Shown piece by piece: positions 1 to 9,134 of a DNA stretch of 54,945 nt (positions are counted from its first letter, which is position 1; every line of letters starts with the position of its first letter). Below the pieces are notes generated by a model. The model did no database searches, had not been told where the DNA came from, and was given only the letters and a program-made list of their open reading frames with translations. Both the position numbers and the translations under genes were made by a program. Source of the stretch: Epilithonimonas hispanica (lineage in GTDB: Bacteria; Bacteroidota; Bacteroidia; Flavobacteriales; Weeksellaceae); contig NZ_QNUG01000024.1 of NCBI RefSeq assembly GCF_003385395.1, forward strand, positions 1 through 54,945, given 5' to 3'.

Positions 1-121
1 TAATAATTCGTTAAATATTTGAATTTCAGAAACTTAAATATACGAATTATTACTTTTCATTGCAAATTTTATTTCATTTCTTATCCCGAACTCAGGTTAT
101 GTTAAATCATAACCTATAATA

Positions 122-151
122 TTGCTGTTAAACAATCCTTTGGTAAATTTG
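122..151 (+). promoter_or_regulatory. Promoter of the SDR gene
   Basis: A TTG at 122-124 is followed after 19 nt by TAAATTTG at 144-151, a perfect match to the Bacteroidota -7 box TAnnTTTG. Transcription would start near 157, about 14 nt before the ATG at 171. Confidence 0.65.
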
Positions 152-170
152 TGCCTCGAAATTAAAGAAT

Positions 171-884
171 ATGAATTTAAAAGGTAAAAACGCCATCATC
201 ACAGGTGGTGGAAGAGGTCTTGGAAGAGCTGTTGCTCAGGCATTAGCGAATGAAGGCGTTAATATAGGGATCACAGGAAGAAACGAAAATTATCTCAAAA
301 TAGCAGTTAACGAACTGAGACAAACCGGGGTGAAAGTAGCTTACGCCGTTTTCAGCGTCGATAACGAATTAGAAGTAAAAGCAGGAATCGAATCTCTGGC
401 AAACGAATTAGGCGGAATCGATATTTTGGTCAACAATGCAGGAATCGGTGACTTTGGAAGCATCGAGGAAATGGCTTCTGACGTTTGGGAACAAGTTATC
501 AAAACCAATCTTTTCGGTGTTTATTACACAACCAAAGCGGTTTATCCCTATTTGAAAGAAAAAGGACAAGGTGACATTGTGAATGTCGCTTCCACAGCAG
601 GATTGAAAGGCGGACCAAATATGTCGGCTTACGCAGCTTCCAAAGCGGCGGTTGTTTCTCTTTCGCAGTCGATGATGGCAGAATGGAGAAAGCAGAATAT
701 CCGCGTGATTACCTTGACTCCGAGCACGATTGCTTCCGATATGAGCATCAATGGCGGTTTGACAGACGGTAATCCGGATAAAGTTCTTCAGCCGGAAGAT
801 TTTGCAGAATGGGTGAGAGACATCCTGAAGATGAACAGACGCGCATTGATTGCGAACGGTTCTATTTTCTCGACTAATCCTTAG
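171..884 (+). CDS. SDR-family oxidoreductase (FabG-like)
   Basis: A 237-residue short-chain dehydrogenase/reductase, the usual length for a classical SDR. Visible motifs are the cofactor-binding TGGGRGLG at residues 11-18, NNAG at 88-91, the structural Asn113, and the catalytic Ser141, Tyr154 and Lys158 (YAASK). It should be a cytosolic NAD(P)H-dependent ketone/alcohol oxidoreductase. Similarity is closest in style to 3-oxoacyl-ACP reductases, but no fatty-acid genes lie beside it, so the substrate is open. It is a single-gene unit with its own promoter and an intrinsic terminator. The ATG follows an A-rich stretch without Shine-Dalgarno sequence, normal for this phylum. Confidence 0.9.
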   Translation: MNLKGKNAIITGGGRGLGRAVAQALANEGVNIGITGRNENYLKIAVNELRQTGVKVAYAVFSVDNELEVKAGIESLANELGGIDILVNNAGIGDFGSIEEMASDVWEQVIKTNLFGVYYTTKAVYPYLKEKGQGDIVNVASTAGLKGGPNMSAYAASKAAVVSLSQSMMAEWRKQNIRVITLTPSTIASDMSINGGLTDGNPDKVLQPEDFAEWVRDILKMNRRALIANGSIFSTNP

Positions 885-909
885 TTAGAATAAAGCAATT
901 CTACATATC

Positions 910-946
910 AACCCTTTCAGAGTTTCAAACTTTGAAAGGGTTTTGT
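910..946 (+). terminator. Intrinsic terminator after the SDR gene
   Basis: AACCCTTTCA (910-919) pairs with TGAAAGGGTT (933-942), followed by a T-rich run. It lies 26 nt past the stop codon. Confidence 0.75.
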
Positions 947-1086
947 TTTATATTAAGTTCTATTTAAGTATCTGTTATAAGGCTTCGACTCCGCTCAGCT
1001 TAACAACTTTCTCGATAGATATAAAGATGTCACCCTGAGCGGATTCGAAGGGTTTTTAGCTTAGGAATGGTTTCGTTATTTAATCT

Positions 1087-1117
1087 TTGCGTTTAAATAC
1101 ACTTATCCCTATCTTTA
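1087..1117 (+). promoter_or_regulatory. Probable promoter of the M28 peptidase gene
   Basis: TTG at 1087-1089, 20 nt, then TATCTTTA at 1110-1117 (one mismatch to TAnnTTTG). The predicted start is near 1124, shortly before the ATG at 1137. Confidence 0.5.
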
Positions 1118-1136
1118 TCGGAATCAAATAAAAGAT

Positions 1137-2705
1137 ATGAAGAGAAACTCAATTTTAGCAATGTCTGCTGTTTTCTTTGCAACGCAGATCACTTTAGTCA
1201 ACGCTCAAAACAAATCCGAAGAAAAACTCAATCCAATCGTTCAAAGTTTTGTTAATGAAGCCAATGATAATTCCCAGTTGGAAAATATGGCTTTCGAACT
1301 TTTGGACGGCATCGGACCGCGTCTTGTTGGAACACCTGAGATGTTAGCTGCTAACAATTACACAGTAGATAAACTGAAATCTTGGGGAATCGATGCTAAT
1401 CTTCAGCAATTCGGAACGTGGAAAGGTTGGCAGCGTGGAACTACACACGTAGATTTGGTTTATCCAAGAACCAAAACCTTGTCTGCAACACAATTGGCGT
1501 GGAGTCCAGCAACTAAAAAAGCAGTAGAAGCAGAAGCTCTAATCCTTCCAAAAGTATCTTCCAAAGCGGAGTTTGATAAATGGTTGCCTTCTGCAAAAGG
1601 AAAAATAGTTTTGATGGCACAATATCAGAAAATTGGTCGTTCTGATGAACAGATTAAAGAATTTGCAACACCAGAATTATATGAAAAACTAAAAGCTGAA
1701 AAAGTGCAGTCTAAAAAAGATTTCGCAAATTATATCAAAACAATCGGTTATGATAATACAACTTTGCCAGAAGCTCTGGAAAAAGCAGGAGCTGCTGGAA
1801 TTGCCATTTCCAACTGGACAGGAATTCATAGTACCAACCGTGTTTTTGGAGCTAAGACCAAATCAATTCCAATGTTCGATATCGATTTAGAAGATTACGG
1901 AATGTTGTATAGAATGGCAGAAAAAGGTACAAAACCGAGAATTAAAGTAGATGCACAATCCAAAGTTCTACCAGAAGCTAAGTCTTTCAACACCATCGGA
2001 ATGATAAAAGGCTCAGAAAAACCGAATGAATATGTGATTCTTTCTGCTCATCTCGATTCTTGGGATGGCGCGCAAGGTGCGACTGACAACGGAACGGGAA
2101 CTTTGACAATGCTGGAAACAATGAGAATCCTTAAAAAATATTATCCAAATCCAAAACGTACCATTGTTGTTGGACTTTGGGGAAGTGAGGAACAAGGTCT
2201 GAATGGCTCAAGAGGTTTTGTTGCTGATAATCCGGAAATCATCAAAGGTGTGCAGGCGGTTTTCAATCAAGATAATGGAACGGGTAGAGTAGTAGATATC
2301 AGTGGACAGGGTTTCAAAGATTCTTATGCTTACATCGGAAGATGGCTGGATGCAGCACCTAAAAAAGTGAAAGACCAAATCAAAAGTACTTTTCCGGGAA
2401 TGCCGGGAGGTGGCGGTTCCGACCACGCATCGTTTGTGGCAGCAGGAGTTCCAGGATTTTCTTTGAGTTCGCTTAACTGGGGTTACTTCGGTTACACTTG
2501 GCACACGACCAAAGATACTTATGACAAAATCGTTTTTGATGAGTTGAAAAATAATGTGATTCTGACCGCCACTTTAGCTTATATGGCTTCGGAAGACCCA
2601 GAGTTTGTAAGCAGAGAAAAGCGTGTGATGCCGAATGATGACAAAGGAACTGCTGTAAAATGGCCAGAAGCAAGAGAGCCGAAAAGAAGCAGTAAAGATT
2701 ATTAA
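1137..2705 (+). CDS. Secreted M28-family zinc aminopeptidase
   Basis: A 522-residue exported metallopeptidase. Residues 1-23 form a Sec signal peptide ending in VNA-Q. Residues about 120-275 are a PA-like insert, and the M28 catalytic domain follows. The di-zinc site is readable: His305 and Asp307 in AHLDSWD, bridging Asp317 (ATDNGTG), Glu351/Glu352 in GSEEQG, Asp379, and His456 in TWHTTKD. The family hydrolyses N-terminal amino acids or carboxypeptidase-type substrates; the exact specificity cannot be read here. Its location should be periplasm or outside the cell. It is monocistronic, ending at a terminator shared with the convergent efflux operon. Confidence 0.9.
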   Translation: MKRNSILAMSAVFFATQITLVNAQNKSEEKLNPIVQSFVNEANDNSQLENMAFELLDGIGPRLVGTPEMLAANNYTVDKLKSWGIDANLQQFGTWKGWQRGTTHVDLVYPRTKTLSATQLAWSPATKKAVEAEALILPKVSSKAEFDKWLPSAKGKIVLMAQYQKIGRSDEQIKEFATPELYEKLKAEKVQSKKDFANYIKTIGYDNTTLPEALEKAGAAGIAISNWTGIHSTNRVFGAKTKSIPMFDIDLEDYGMLYRMAEKGTKPRIKVDAQSKVLPEAKSFNTIGMIKGSEKPNEYVILSAHLDSWDGAQGATDNGTGTLTMLETMRILKKYYPNPKRTIVVGLWGSEEQGLNGSRGFVADNPEIIKGVQAVFNQDNGTGRVVDISGQGFKDSYAYIGRWLDAAPKKVKDQIKSTFPGMPGGGGSDHASFVAAGVPGFSLSSLNWGYFGYTWHTTKDTYDKIVFDELKNNVILTATLAYMASEDPEFVSREKRVMPNDDKGTAVKWPEAREPKRSSKDY

Positions 2706-2763
2706 TCTAAAAGAAAATTGATATTGGAGTTTAGAAATTAGATTTCAATCAAAAATAAATAAG

Positions 2764-2793
2764 AAAGCGACAAAATTTTTTGTCGCTTTTTTT
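2764..2793. terminator. Bidirectional terminator between convergent genes
   Basis: AAAGCGACAA pairs with TTGTCGCTTT around a short AT loop, with a T-run after it on the plus strand and A-rich sequence before it. It separates the M28 gene (plus) from the MFS transporter (minus). Confidence 0.75.
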
Positions 2794-2804
2794 GATTTTG
2801 AAAT

Positions 2805-4379
2805 TTAGATAGGTAGTAATGGTCGGAAGTGTACATACACTTTTTTCTCTCGGATATAATAACAGACAAGCAAAAACAAAATCGCCATAGAAAACCAAAT
2901 CATCAAAGAATAATAATCCATAATAGACCTTAGCAGAATCTGATTGTCCAGTTGTGCTTTGAATACTTTTTGTGTTACTAGTGGAACTGTTTTCTCCTCC
3001 AAACCATTATTTTCGAGATAAGCTTTAATTTGATTGATTTTATCCAGATAGTATTGATTGTTGTAATTGATATAATCCAAAAATCTGTTATAATGCAGAT
3101 TGTAGTGGTAAACTGTAAAAAATTTAGTCAAAAAAGTGCTGGTTGTGTAGCCTAAGAATCTTATAACCAGCCCAAAAGCAGCGGCAGAAGGCGCAAGATA
3201 ATAAGGAACAATACTGATGATAAACAAAATCGTAGGAACCATTATCAGTCCAACGCCCAATCCGTGTGCAAATAGCGGAATACTGTAGTAGCTTTCATTT
3301 CCTGCGTTATCCAGCATCTGTGTCATACAAATGTGATAAATCATCAATGAAACAAAACCGCACATCCAGAGCCAGATGACGTTCGATTGTTTGATTTGAT
3401 GCCAAGCCGCCAAAGCCACACCAGCAATTATTCCGATGAGATTAAAGACAAACATATACGAGATATGCCTTGGGTCCATATGAAGCACATTTTTGTAAAA
3501 ACTCCCGACATAGGTAAAAGAGAATCGCTCGATGTACATAAAGAACAAGAGCATTGCGCCCCACAGATATTGTTTTTGTTTAAAGATAGAAAGATCAATA
3601 TAAGGTCTTTTTAAAGTTAACTGACGAACAGCAAATAACAATGTCGCCAAACCAACCATTACCGAAACCTGAATAATTTTAACACTTTCAAACCAATAAT
3701 ATTGTTGTCCATAGACACTCAGATAGCCCAATCCAATTAATATTACAGCCAGCAAAATAAAACTGCTCATATCCAACTGAATCAACGTGTGTCGATGAAA
3801 TACTTTGGCAGAAGAGATGCAAACCAAAACAATGATTACGCTCACAGCAAACATCACCATCGATAGTTTATAGACAATGTCAAAATTATACTGGTCGATG
3901 AGGTCTGCGGTAATCAGGTTGTTAAAAGATGTCGTACAAAGCAACATCCCGAAGAACAAACTATAAGTAACTTCTTTTGCTCTGTAAGATTTCATAAATC
4001 TGATAGCCATCGACATATAGAGATTCACGGCACTCGCAAAAAGCATCCCTTGAACAAATCGGACAATGAAAACCACCAGCAGAATCTGAGAGGAAAACAG
4101 CAGATAACAACACAACAATTGGAACAACTGAAACTGGATAAAGTATTGCTTGGAAGTGAAGTAATTGTAGAATCTCCTTTCCAAACAATAGAATGATGCA
4201 AAGCCTGCATAGTAAAGCGAAATCGTAAACTGGATGTCATTGGGTTCTATACCGTAATAACCCGCAGCAACGTCTTCGTTCGCCATTGGTAAGAAAAACA
4301 TAATCATGTTGGGTAGCAGCAATGTGAAAAGTATCATTTTTGCCAGCCAGTTCGGAACCCATTCTTTGAATAAAGTCAT
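2805..4379 (-). CDS. MFS efflux transporter (DHA2/EmrB-like)
   Basis: A 524-residue polytopic inner-membrane protein. Hydrophobic segments run through the whole length in a pattern compatible with 14 helices, with the last near residues 493-512 (MIWFSMAILFLLVC). A hydrophilic stretch at about 430-485 precedes it. It is the third gene of a minus-strand operon after the TolC-like and HlyD-like genes (13 nt gap to the latter). It should be the proton-driven pump of a tripartite drug or metabolite exporter. It is rather divergent from canonical EmrB, so the substrate is unknown. The AraC regulator divergent to the operon is its likely controller. Confidence 0.85.
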   Translation of the reverse strand: MTLFKEWVPNWLAKMILFTLLLPNMIMFFLPMANEDVAAGYYGIEPNDIQFTISLYYAGFASFYCLERRFYNYFTSKQYFIQFQLFQLLCCYLLFSSQILLVVFIVRFVQGMLFASAVNLYMSMAIRFMKSYRAKEVTYSLFFGMLLCTTSFNNLITADLIDQYNFDIVYKLSMVMFAVSVIIVLVCISSAKVFHRHTLIQLDMSSFILLAVILIGLGYLSVYGQQYYWFESVKIIQVSVMVGLATLLFAVRQLTLKRPYIDLSIFKQKQYLWGAMLLFFMYIERFSFTYVGSFYKNVLHMDPRHISYMFVFNLIGIIAGVALAAWHQIKQSNVIWLWMCGFVSLMIYHICMTQMLDNAGNESYYSIPLFAHGLGVGLIMVPTILFIISIVPYYLAPSAAAFGLVIRFLGYTTSTFLTKFFTVYHYNLHYNRFLDYINYNNQYYLDKINQIKAYLENNGLEEKTVPLVTQKVFKAQLDNQILLRSIMDYYSLMIWFSMAILFLLVCYYIREKKVYVHFRPLLPI

Positions 4380-4392
4380 CTTTTATGTTGGA

Positions 4393-5439
4393 TTAATGAT
4401 GAGGGATGGTGACAGTCACATTCATCCCGGAAAGTATTTTGGAACGCCATTCTTTGCTGAGGTTAATGATTTCTATCTTAACAGGAATACGCTGGACTAT
4501 TTTCACAAAGTTCCCAGTAGCGTTATCCGGAGGAAGTAAAGAAAAACTAGAACCAGTTGCCGGAGAGAAAGCCAATATCTTTCCTTCGAATTTCTCATCA
4601 GGATAAGCATCTACCGTGATAGAAACCTTGTCACCAATTCCAAAATGTGAAATCTGAGTTTCTTTAAAATTGGCCATAATCCATTTAGGGTTTTCATCGT
4701 TCACAATGTAGCAAAGGTGTTCTTCGTCGTCAATCATTTGTCCTTTTTCTATTTTACGCTTACCTAATCGCCCGTTATATGGCGCAGTAATTACGGTATA
4801 ACTCACGTCCAGATTTTTACGTTGTTTTACTTCATTCAATCGTGATTTTTCTGCGCCAATGATGGCTTTTTCCTGATTAAGGTCTTCCGCTTTTTCTTTT
4901 GCAACTCTGTAATGTTGTTCTGCTTGTGATAAGTCACTTTTATAGATATTAAGGCTGGCTTCTATCTGTTCCAGTTTTTGTGCTGTGGCAGATTTTTCTT
5001 TGTACAGTTGCTTGTATCTTTCATATTCCAGATTTTCTTTCCACACTTTTACTTTGGCCGCTTCTATGGCTTGGTAAGCTTCTTGAGCTTCTGCTTCCAA
5101 GGTTTGTTTTTGTTGGTTCAAGACTTGGGTATTGGCATTTTGTTTTTGGAGTTCTGCACCTACTTGGTTGGCATCCAGCTTATATTCTCGGCTATCGATG
5201 ATGAATAATGTGTCGCCTGCTTTTACGTTGTCATAATCAGTAAACCGTACTTCTCTTACATAACCACTCACTCTTGCAATCACAGGATTGATATATTCCA
5301 CCACCTGAGCATCATTTGTGGTTTCATTATGTAAGAAATAATAGATAGAGATGGAGGCTTTTATCATAACAAAAAGCACAAAAATCCACGCGATAGCAGA
5401 GGTGAATTTGACTAGGGTTTTACGATGAGATACTTTCAT
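4393..5439 (-). CDS. HlyD/EmrA-family periplasmic adaptor subunit
   Basis: A 348-residue membrane-fusion protein. One N-terminal membrane anchor lies at about residues 12-32 (IAWIFVLFVMIKASISIYYF). A lipoyl-like half follows (PVIARVSGYVREV), then a long charged coiled-coil hairpin at about 85-210 rich in Gln, Glu and Lys. The second lipoyl half is ITAPYNGRLGKRKIEKG, followed by a beta-barrel domain. It bridges the MFS pump and the TolC-like channel. Only one base separates it from the upstream tolC-like gene, so the two are surely cotranscribed. Confidence 0.9.
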   Translation of the reverse strand: MKVSHRKTLVKFTSAIAWIFVLFVMIKASISIYYFLHNETTNDAQVVEYINPVIARVSGYVREVRFTDYDNVKAGDTLFIIDSREYKLDANQVGAELQKQNANTQVLNQQKQTLEAEAQEAYQAIEAAKVKVWKENLEYERYKQLYKEKSATAQKLEQIEASLNIYKSDLSQAEQHYRVAKEKAEDLNQEKAIIGAEKSRLNEVKQRKNLDVSYTVITAPYNGRLGKRKIEKGQMIDDEEHLCYIVNDENPKWIMANFKETQISHFGIGDKVSITVDAYPDEKFEGKILAFSPATGSSFSLLPPDNATGNFVKIVQRIPVKIEIINLSKEWRSKILSGMNVTVTIPHH

Positions 5440-5440
5440 T

Positions 5441-6757
5441 TTATAGGGTTCCGGTTTCGTATTTTAGAGAGTAGTAGCTTTTCAGGATGTTCATTTTGGA
5501 TTGTTCAAGTTCAAATTGGGCTTGCACTTGTAAGAGGTTGGCATCCAAAAGGTCTGTGATAAGCGCGGTCTGGTTGAAATAAGCGTTTTTCAAAATCCTC
5601 GCATTTTCATTAGCATATTGCAGATTTTGTTCAAAGACTTTTTCGTGTTTTAGGGCTTCGTCGTATTCGTAATAAGCTTTGTAGATTCGGGTTCGGATGT
5701 TATCATTGGTGAATTGATGATGCAGTTGGGCAGAACTCAATTCTATTTTAGCTTCTTGCACTTGATGCTTGTTGTGGTAGATACTGCTGATGTCATAAGA
5801 CGCTTGCAGACCTACGAGCCCCAAACTGTACCAATTGGGGTTGTAGTTATAGAGGAACACTTGCGGATTGGCAAATTGGAAAGAACCTATCAGACCTATT
5901 TTAGGATAGTAATTGCCTTTGTCTAGTTTTAATTTGGTTTCTGCCACTTGGGTGTGTTGTTCAGATAATTCTGCATCGTAGCCTTTTTCCAGAGCTATTT
6001 CGATGTAGTCATCTACTGATAAAGCTGTTGTTTCTTCTTCAATAGGCGCTATTTCTGGTTCAATGATGGTTTTGTCATCTTCACCGGTTAAGACATTGAT
6101 CTGTTGTTGCAAAACGATGATGCTATTCTCAATCTCGGTGAGGGTCATTTTTCTTTTACTAAGTTCCAGCTCGGTGCGCAGAACATCACTTTCCAGGATA
6201 ATTCCGGCTTTGTAGATGTTTTTTATTTCGGAAAGCTGATGTTCTTTTTCTGCAATATCGTTTTGCATTGTGGTTTTCCATTGGTATTGCAAATGCAGGT
6301 CTATAAAAAGATTGGTGGCTTTCAGCTTGGTAAGGCTGATGAGTTTTTCTTTATCGGTTACCGAAATATCAGAAAGAATCTTCGCCAGTTTGATTTCATT
6401 TTTTAGTTTGAAACCATCAAAGAGATTCATATACAGATTGGTCTCTGTGTTGTAAAGCGTGTGGATGATGTCGTGCTGGGCAGGTTTGTGAAGAATCCCG
6501 TTGACATAGACAGGCATATTGGTGGCGTGTCTTATAGAGGCAGAAAAGCTTAATGTTGGAAGTTGGTTAGATTTAGCTTGTTTAATTTTGGTTTCAGCCA
6601 ATTGTAGTTTCAGTTGTTCCAAAGCAATTTCTTTGCTATGGGTTTCAACTTTGCTAAAGAGCTGAGGAAGCGTTAGTTGTTGTTCTTGGGCTTTAAGAGA
6701 AAGCTGGTATAGACAGGCTGATAGTGCTAGAATAAGCCTGTATTTTTTACAAAACAT
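5441..6757 (-). CDS. TolC-family outer-membrane efflux protein
   Basis: A 438-residue outer-membrane channel. The reading frame extends upstream to a TTG at 6781, but that codon lies inside the -7 promoter box. The ATG at 6757 begins a proper signal peptide (MFCKKYRLILALSACLYQ, cleavage near LKA-Q), so it was chosen. Two internally similar helical repeats rich in Gln and Ala are typical of TolC, for example the stretch LKATNLFIDLHLQYQ in the first half. It is the first gene of the efflux operon, followed by the adaptor and the MFS pump. Confidence 0.88.
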   Translation of the reverse strand: MFCKKYRLILALSACLYQLSLKAQEQQLTLPQLFSKVETHSKEIALEQLKLQLAETKIKQAKSNQLPTLSFSASIRHATNMPVYVNGILHKPAQHDIIHTLYNTETNLYMNLFDGFKLKNEIKLAKILSDISVTDKEKLISLTKLKATNLFIDLHLQYQWKTTMQNDIAEKEHQLSEIKNIYKAGIILESDVLRTELELSKRKMTLTEIENSIIVLQQQINVLTGEDDKTIIEPEIAPIEEETTALSVDDYIEIALEKGYDAELSEQHTQVAETKLKLDKGNYYPKIGLIGSFQFANPQVFLYNYNPNWYSLGLVGLQASYDISSIYHNKHQVQEAKIELSSAQLHHQFTNDNIRTRIYKAYYEYDEALKHEKVFEQNLQYANENARILKNAYFNQTALITDLLDANLLQVQAQFELEQSKMNILKSYYSLKYETGTL

Positions 6758-6778
6758 TTTGCGTTTAATTTTAAAGTG

Positions 6779-6786
6779 CAAAACTA
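6779..6786 (-). promoter_or_regulatory. -7 box of the efflux operon
   Basis: On the minus strand the sequence is TAGTTTTG, a perfect TAnnTTTG. No TTG is found 17-23 nt upstream. A promoter lacking its -33 element would suit activation by the divergent AraC-type protein. That dependence is inference. Confidence 0.5.
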
Positions 6787-6832
6787 AAGGCTTTTATGTG
6801 ATGTAATTTTATACAAAATAGACTAATTTTTG

Positions 6833-6861
6833 TTGATTCCTGCCATTTTTATTTACCTTTG
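6833..6861 (+). promoter_or_regulatory. Promoter of the araC-type gene
   Basis: TTG at 6833-6835, 18 nt, then TACCTTTG at 6854-6861. The box ends only 3 nt before the ATG at 6865, so transcription would begin at or next to the start codon. Confidence 0.6.
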
Positions 6862-6864
6862 AGT

Positions 6865-7650
6865 ATGAAATTATTGGATATCCTTCAAGAGATAGATGAC
6901 TCACCCAAAGATGTTTATCTGGTGCACGAGCGGTTTGAGAGGCATTATGATATGCATACCCACAAGCGTGACCAGTTGAGTTTTGTAGAAGGCGGTGTGG
7001 CGTATGTCACGATAGAGAATGAGTATCTAGTGGTTCCGGCAATGCACTTTTTATGGATTCCTGCAGGGGTGCCTCATAAGCTGGATGTGTCGCATCACGC
7101 CACTCAGTTGCATTCTTTTTATTTCAAAAGTTCAGAGAAGGCCTTTTACAAAGATTTGGGAATCTATCCCGCCAATCGACTCATTACAGAACTGATTAAT
7201 TTTTCCCAACGCTGGTCTCATCAGTTTGTGGACTATAATGAGCCTTACGCTGCTGCACTTTTTTCTTTGTATGATGTTCTTCCTTTGATGACAGAGCAGC
7301 AAATCAAGCTACAGCTTCCTACTTCCGAACATCCCAAGATAGAGCAGGTCTTGCAGTATATCCATCAGAACTTCCATACGCCATTGACCTTGAGTGAGAT
7401 GACCGATCAGTTTCATATGAGTGAGCGGAGTTTTTGCAGATTATTCAAAAAAGAACTTCATATTTCTTTTATTCAGTATCTCAAGACATATCGGATTATC
7501 CAGTCGATTAGTTTTTTACAGAAGCGGAAAGATTACTCTATCGAGCAGATTGCCAATGCAACGGGTTACGAATCTCTCGCGGCTTTCAGCAATGCTTTTT
7601 ACGAATATACAGGGATGCGACCGTCACAGATGCGGAAGATGATTACTTAA
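6865..7650 (+). CDS. AraC-family transcriptional regulator
   Basis: A 261-residue regulator. Residues about 30-110 form a cupin-like sensor (HTHKRDQLSFVEGG, then WIPAGVPHKL). Residues about 165-261 form the double helix-turn-helix of AraC, with the second HTH signature GYESLAAFSNAFYEYTGMRP near the C-terminus. A TTG at 6859 lies 6 nt upstream in frame, but it overlaps the promoter box, so the ATG is preferred. It is divergent from the TolC-HlyD-MFS operon (107 bp between the two starts) and probably controls it in response to an exported compound. Confidence 0.88.
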   Translation: MKLLDILQEIDDSPKDVYLVHERFERHYDMHTHKRDQLSFVEGGVAYVTIENEYLVVPAMHFLWIPAGVPHKLDVSHHATQLHSFYFKSSEKAFYKDLGIYPANRLITELINFSQRWSHQFVDYNEPYAAALFSLYDVLPLMTEQQIKLQLPTSEHPKIEQVLQYIHQNFHTPLTLSEMTDQFHMSERSFCRLFKKELHISFIQYLKTYRIIQSISFLQKRKDYSIEQIANATGYESLAAFSNAFYEYTGMRPSQMRKMIT

Positions 7651-7694
7651 TCAAAATTATTTAATTAATGATTAAAACCAGATAGACCTTAGTT

Positions 7695-9134
7695 TCAAAG
7701 CTTTCCTTTCCGCTTCAAAACCTTACCTCGCGGTTCATTACCTTCATACAGTGCAATCTCAGAATGCAGAAACTGAGCAGCTAAGGCAGAGTCTTGTACT
7801 TTTACAGAACTTCTTTCTATCATTTCAGATTCGAATGCGGTTAACACACTTTCTCTGATGCCTTTTTCTCGCCAGTTGGATGGTGGTCTGCAGGCTTTGA
7901 AAATGGTACGAGCCAGAGATAAGGCATCCAGTAGAGCCTGATTGGCACCTTGTCCTTTGAAAGGGCTCATTGGGTGGGCAGCATCACCAATTAAGGTTGC
8001 TTTTCCCGAGTTTTCCAACCATTCTGACCTCAGCAATGCACGGTCATAAACGGGATAGCCCGAGATTTGAGTTTCAAGGGTGGCGGATAATATCTCTGGA
8101 ATGGGAGAATGCCATTGTGTACGTTGGATAGCTTCTTCTTTGAGCGCTTTTTTACCTTTGGTGCTCAGGGTTTTGGCATCTTCTTCTGTCATTGGGAAAC
8201 TCAGTTGCCACATTATGGAATCTGAATCATAAGGCATCATATAGATACGCTCATTCCCATTAGCCGTCTGAAATACCGTTGCCGAATCCAACAAATGGCT
8301 ATTCATATTTTCAAGCGCGCTCAAAGGGCAAATCCCTAATATTACAATACAACCCAAGTAACGCAATGGTGATCGTTTTTCGCTAATCAGTAAGCTACGG
8401 ACTGCACTTCGGATACCATCTGCGCCTACGATGAGGTCCGCTTTATCCGTTTTTACTTTGCCATTGACTTGGAAATTAAGGTCAATTCCACCGTCTTTGT
8501 TGTCTTTAAAATCTAGGAGCTGATGTCCCCATTGTATGGTAGTATCACTACCAAGTTGTTGGATTAATGCTTGTCGCAGAGACTGTCGGGCGATATGGAT
8601 ATTAGTTTTTTTTGGAGAAGTTTTAGTGCTGCCTTGCATCCATTTTCTCATTCCCCATTCAGCGACTACTTTTCCATCTGGGTTATGGACAAGGTGTCTT
8701 GTAGAAACCACGCCTTTGTCCAAATCAAAAATCCCAAATCCCTCCATTGCTTTACTCGCTTGTTGCAGAGTCAACCCATAGCCTTGGGAACGCTCATCAA
8801 AAGCCTTATCCCGTTCATACAGCGTAAAAGGAATCCCACGGTGCAGACAAGCCACAGCTAATGCTGTACCGCCAATCCCACCTCCAATAATGGCGACGTG
8901 AGGATAATTCTCTTTATCAGGTTTTGGAAAGTCTAGTGAAGATACCAGTCCAGAACCAGCGCAAGTAGGGCAGATGTACAAAGAGGCTTCTGGACGGATA
9001 GGTGGTGTGCCTTCTCCATTGGCTTTTTCAAACTGCTCCAGTTCCAGCAAATAACGAAGCCGTAGACTCTTCTTGATTCTGCGCTTTTGTTTGCCGAGTC
9101 CCATACAATCGGGACAACTGGTGAAGCTGGTCAT
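7695..9134 (-). CDS. FAD-dependent monooxygenase with N-terminal DnaJ-like zinc finger
   Basis: A 479-residue aromatic-hydroxylase-type flavoprotein. The Rossmann FAD motif GGGIGG is at residues 84-89. The second FAD signatures follow: GADGIRSAVR near the middle and GDAAHPMSPFKGQGANQAL in the C-terminal half. Ahead of the flavin domain, residues 7-14 (CPDCMGLG) and 55-62 (CPTCAGSG) are two CxxCxGxG motifs, the DnaJ zinc-finger unit, enough for one zinc site. The ATG at 9134 is used rather than the in-frame TTG at 9146. General folding resembles TetX/PHBH-type enzymes; the substrate is unknown. It converges on the araC-type gene. Confidence 0.85.
   Translation of the reverse strand: MTSFTSCPDCMGLGKQKRRIKKSLRLRYLLELEQFEKANGEGTPPIRPEASLYICPTCAGSGLVSSLDFPKPDKENYPHVAIIGGGIGGTALAVACLHRGIPFTLYERDKAFDERSQGYGLTLQQASKAMEGFGIFDLDKGVVSTRHLVHNPDGKVVAEWGMRKWMQGSTKTSPKKTNIHIARQSLRQALIQQLGSDTTIQWGHQLLDFKDNKDGGIDLNFQVNGKVKTDKADLIVGADGIRSAVRSLLISEKRSPLRYLGCIVILGICPLSALENMNSHLLDSATVFQTANGNERIYMMPYDSDSIMWQLSFPMTEEDAKTLSTKGKKALKEEAIQRTQWHSPIPEILSATLETQISGYPVYDRALLRSEWLENSGKATLIGDAAHPMSPFKGQGANQALLDALSLARTIFKACRPPSNWREKGIRESVLTAFESEMIERSSVKVQDSALAAQFLHSEIALYEGNEPRGKVLKRKGKL

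Noticed and set aside
1-170. Possible gene end at the left edge
   Set aside because: No frame with protein-like composition reaches the edge; only the SDR promoter is seen.
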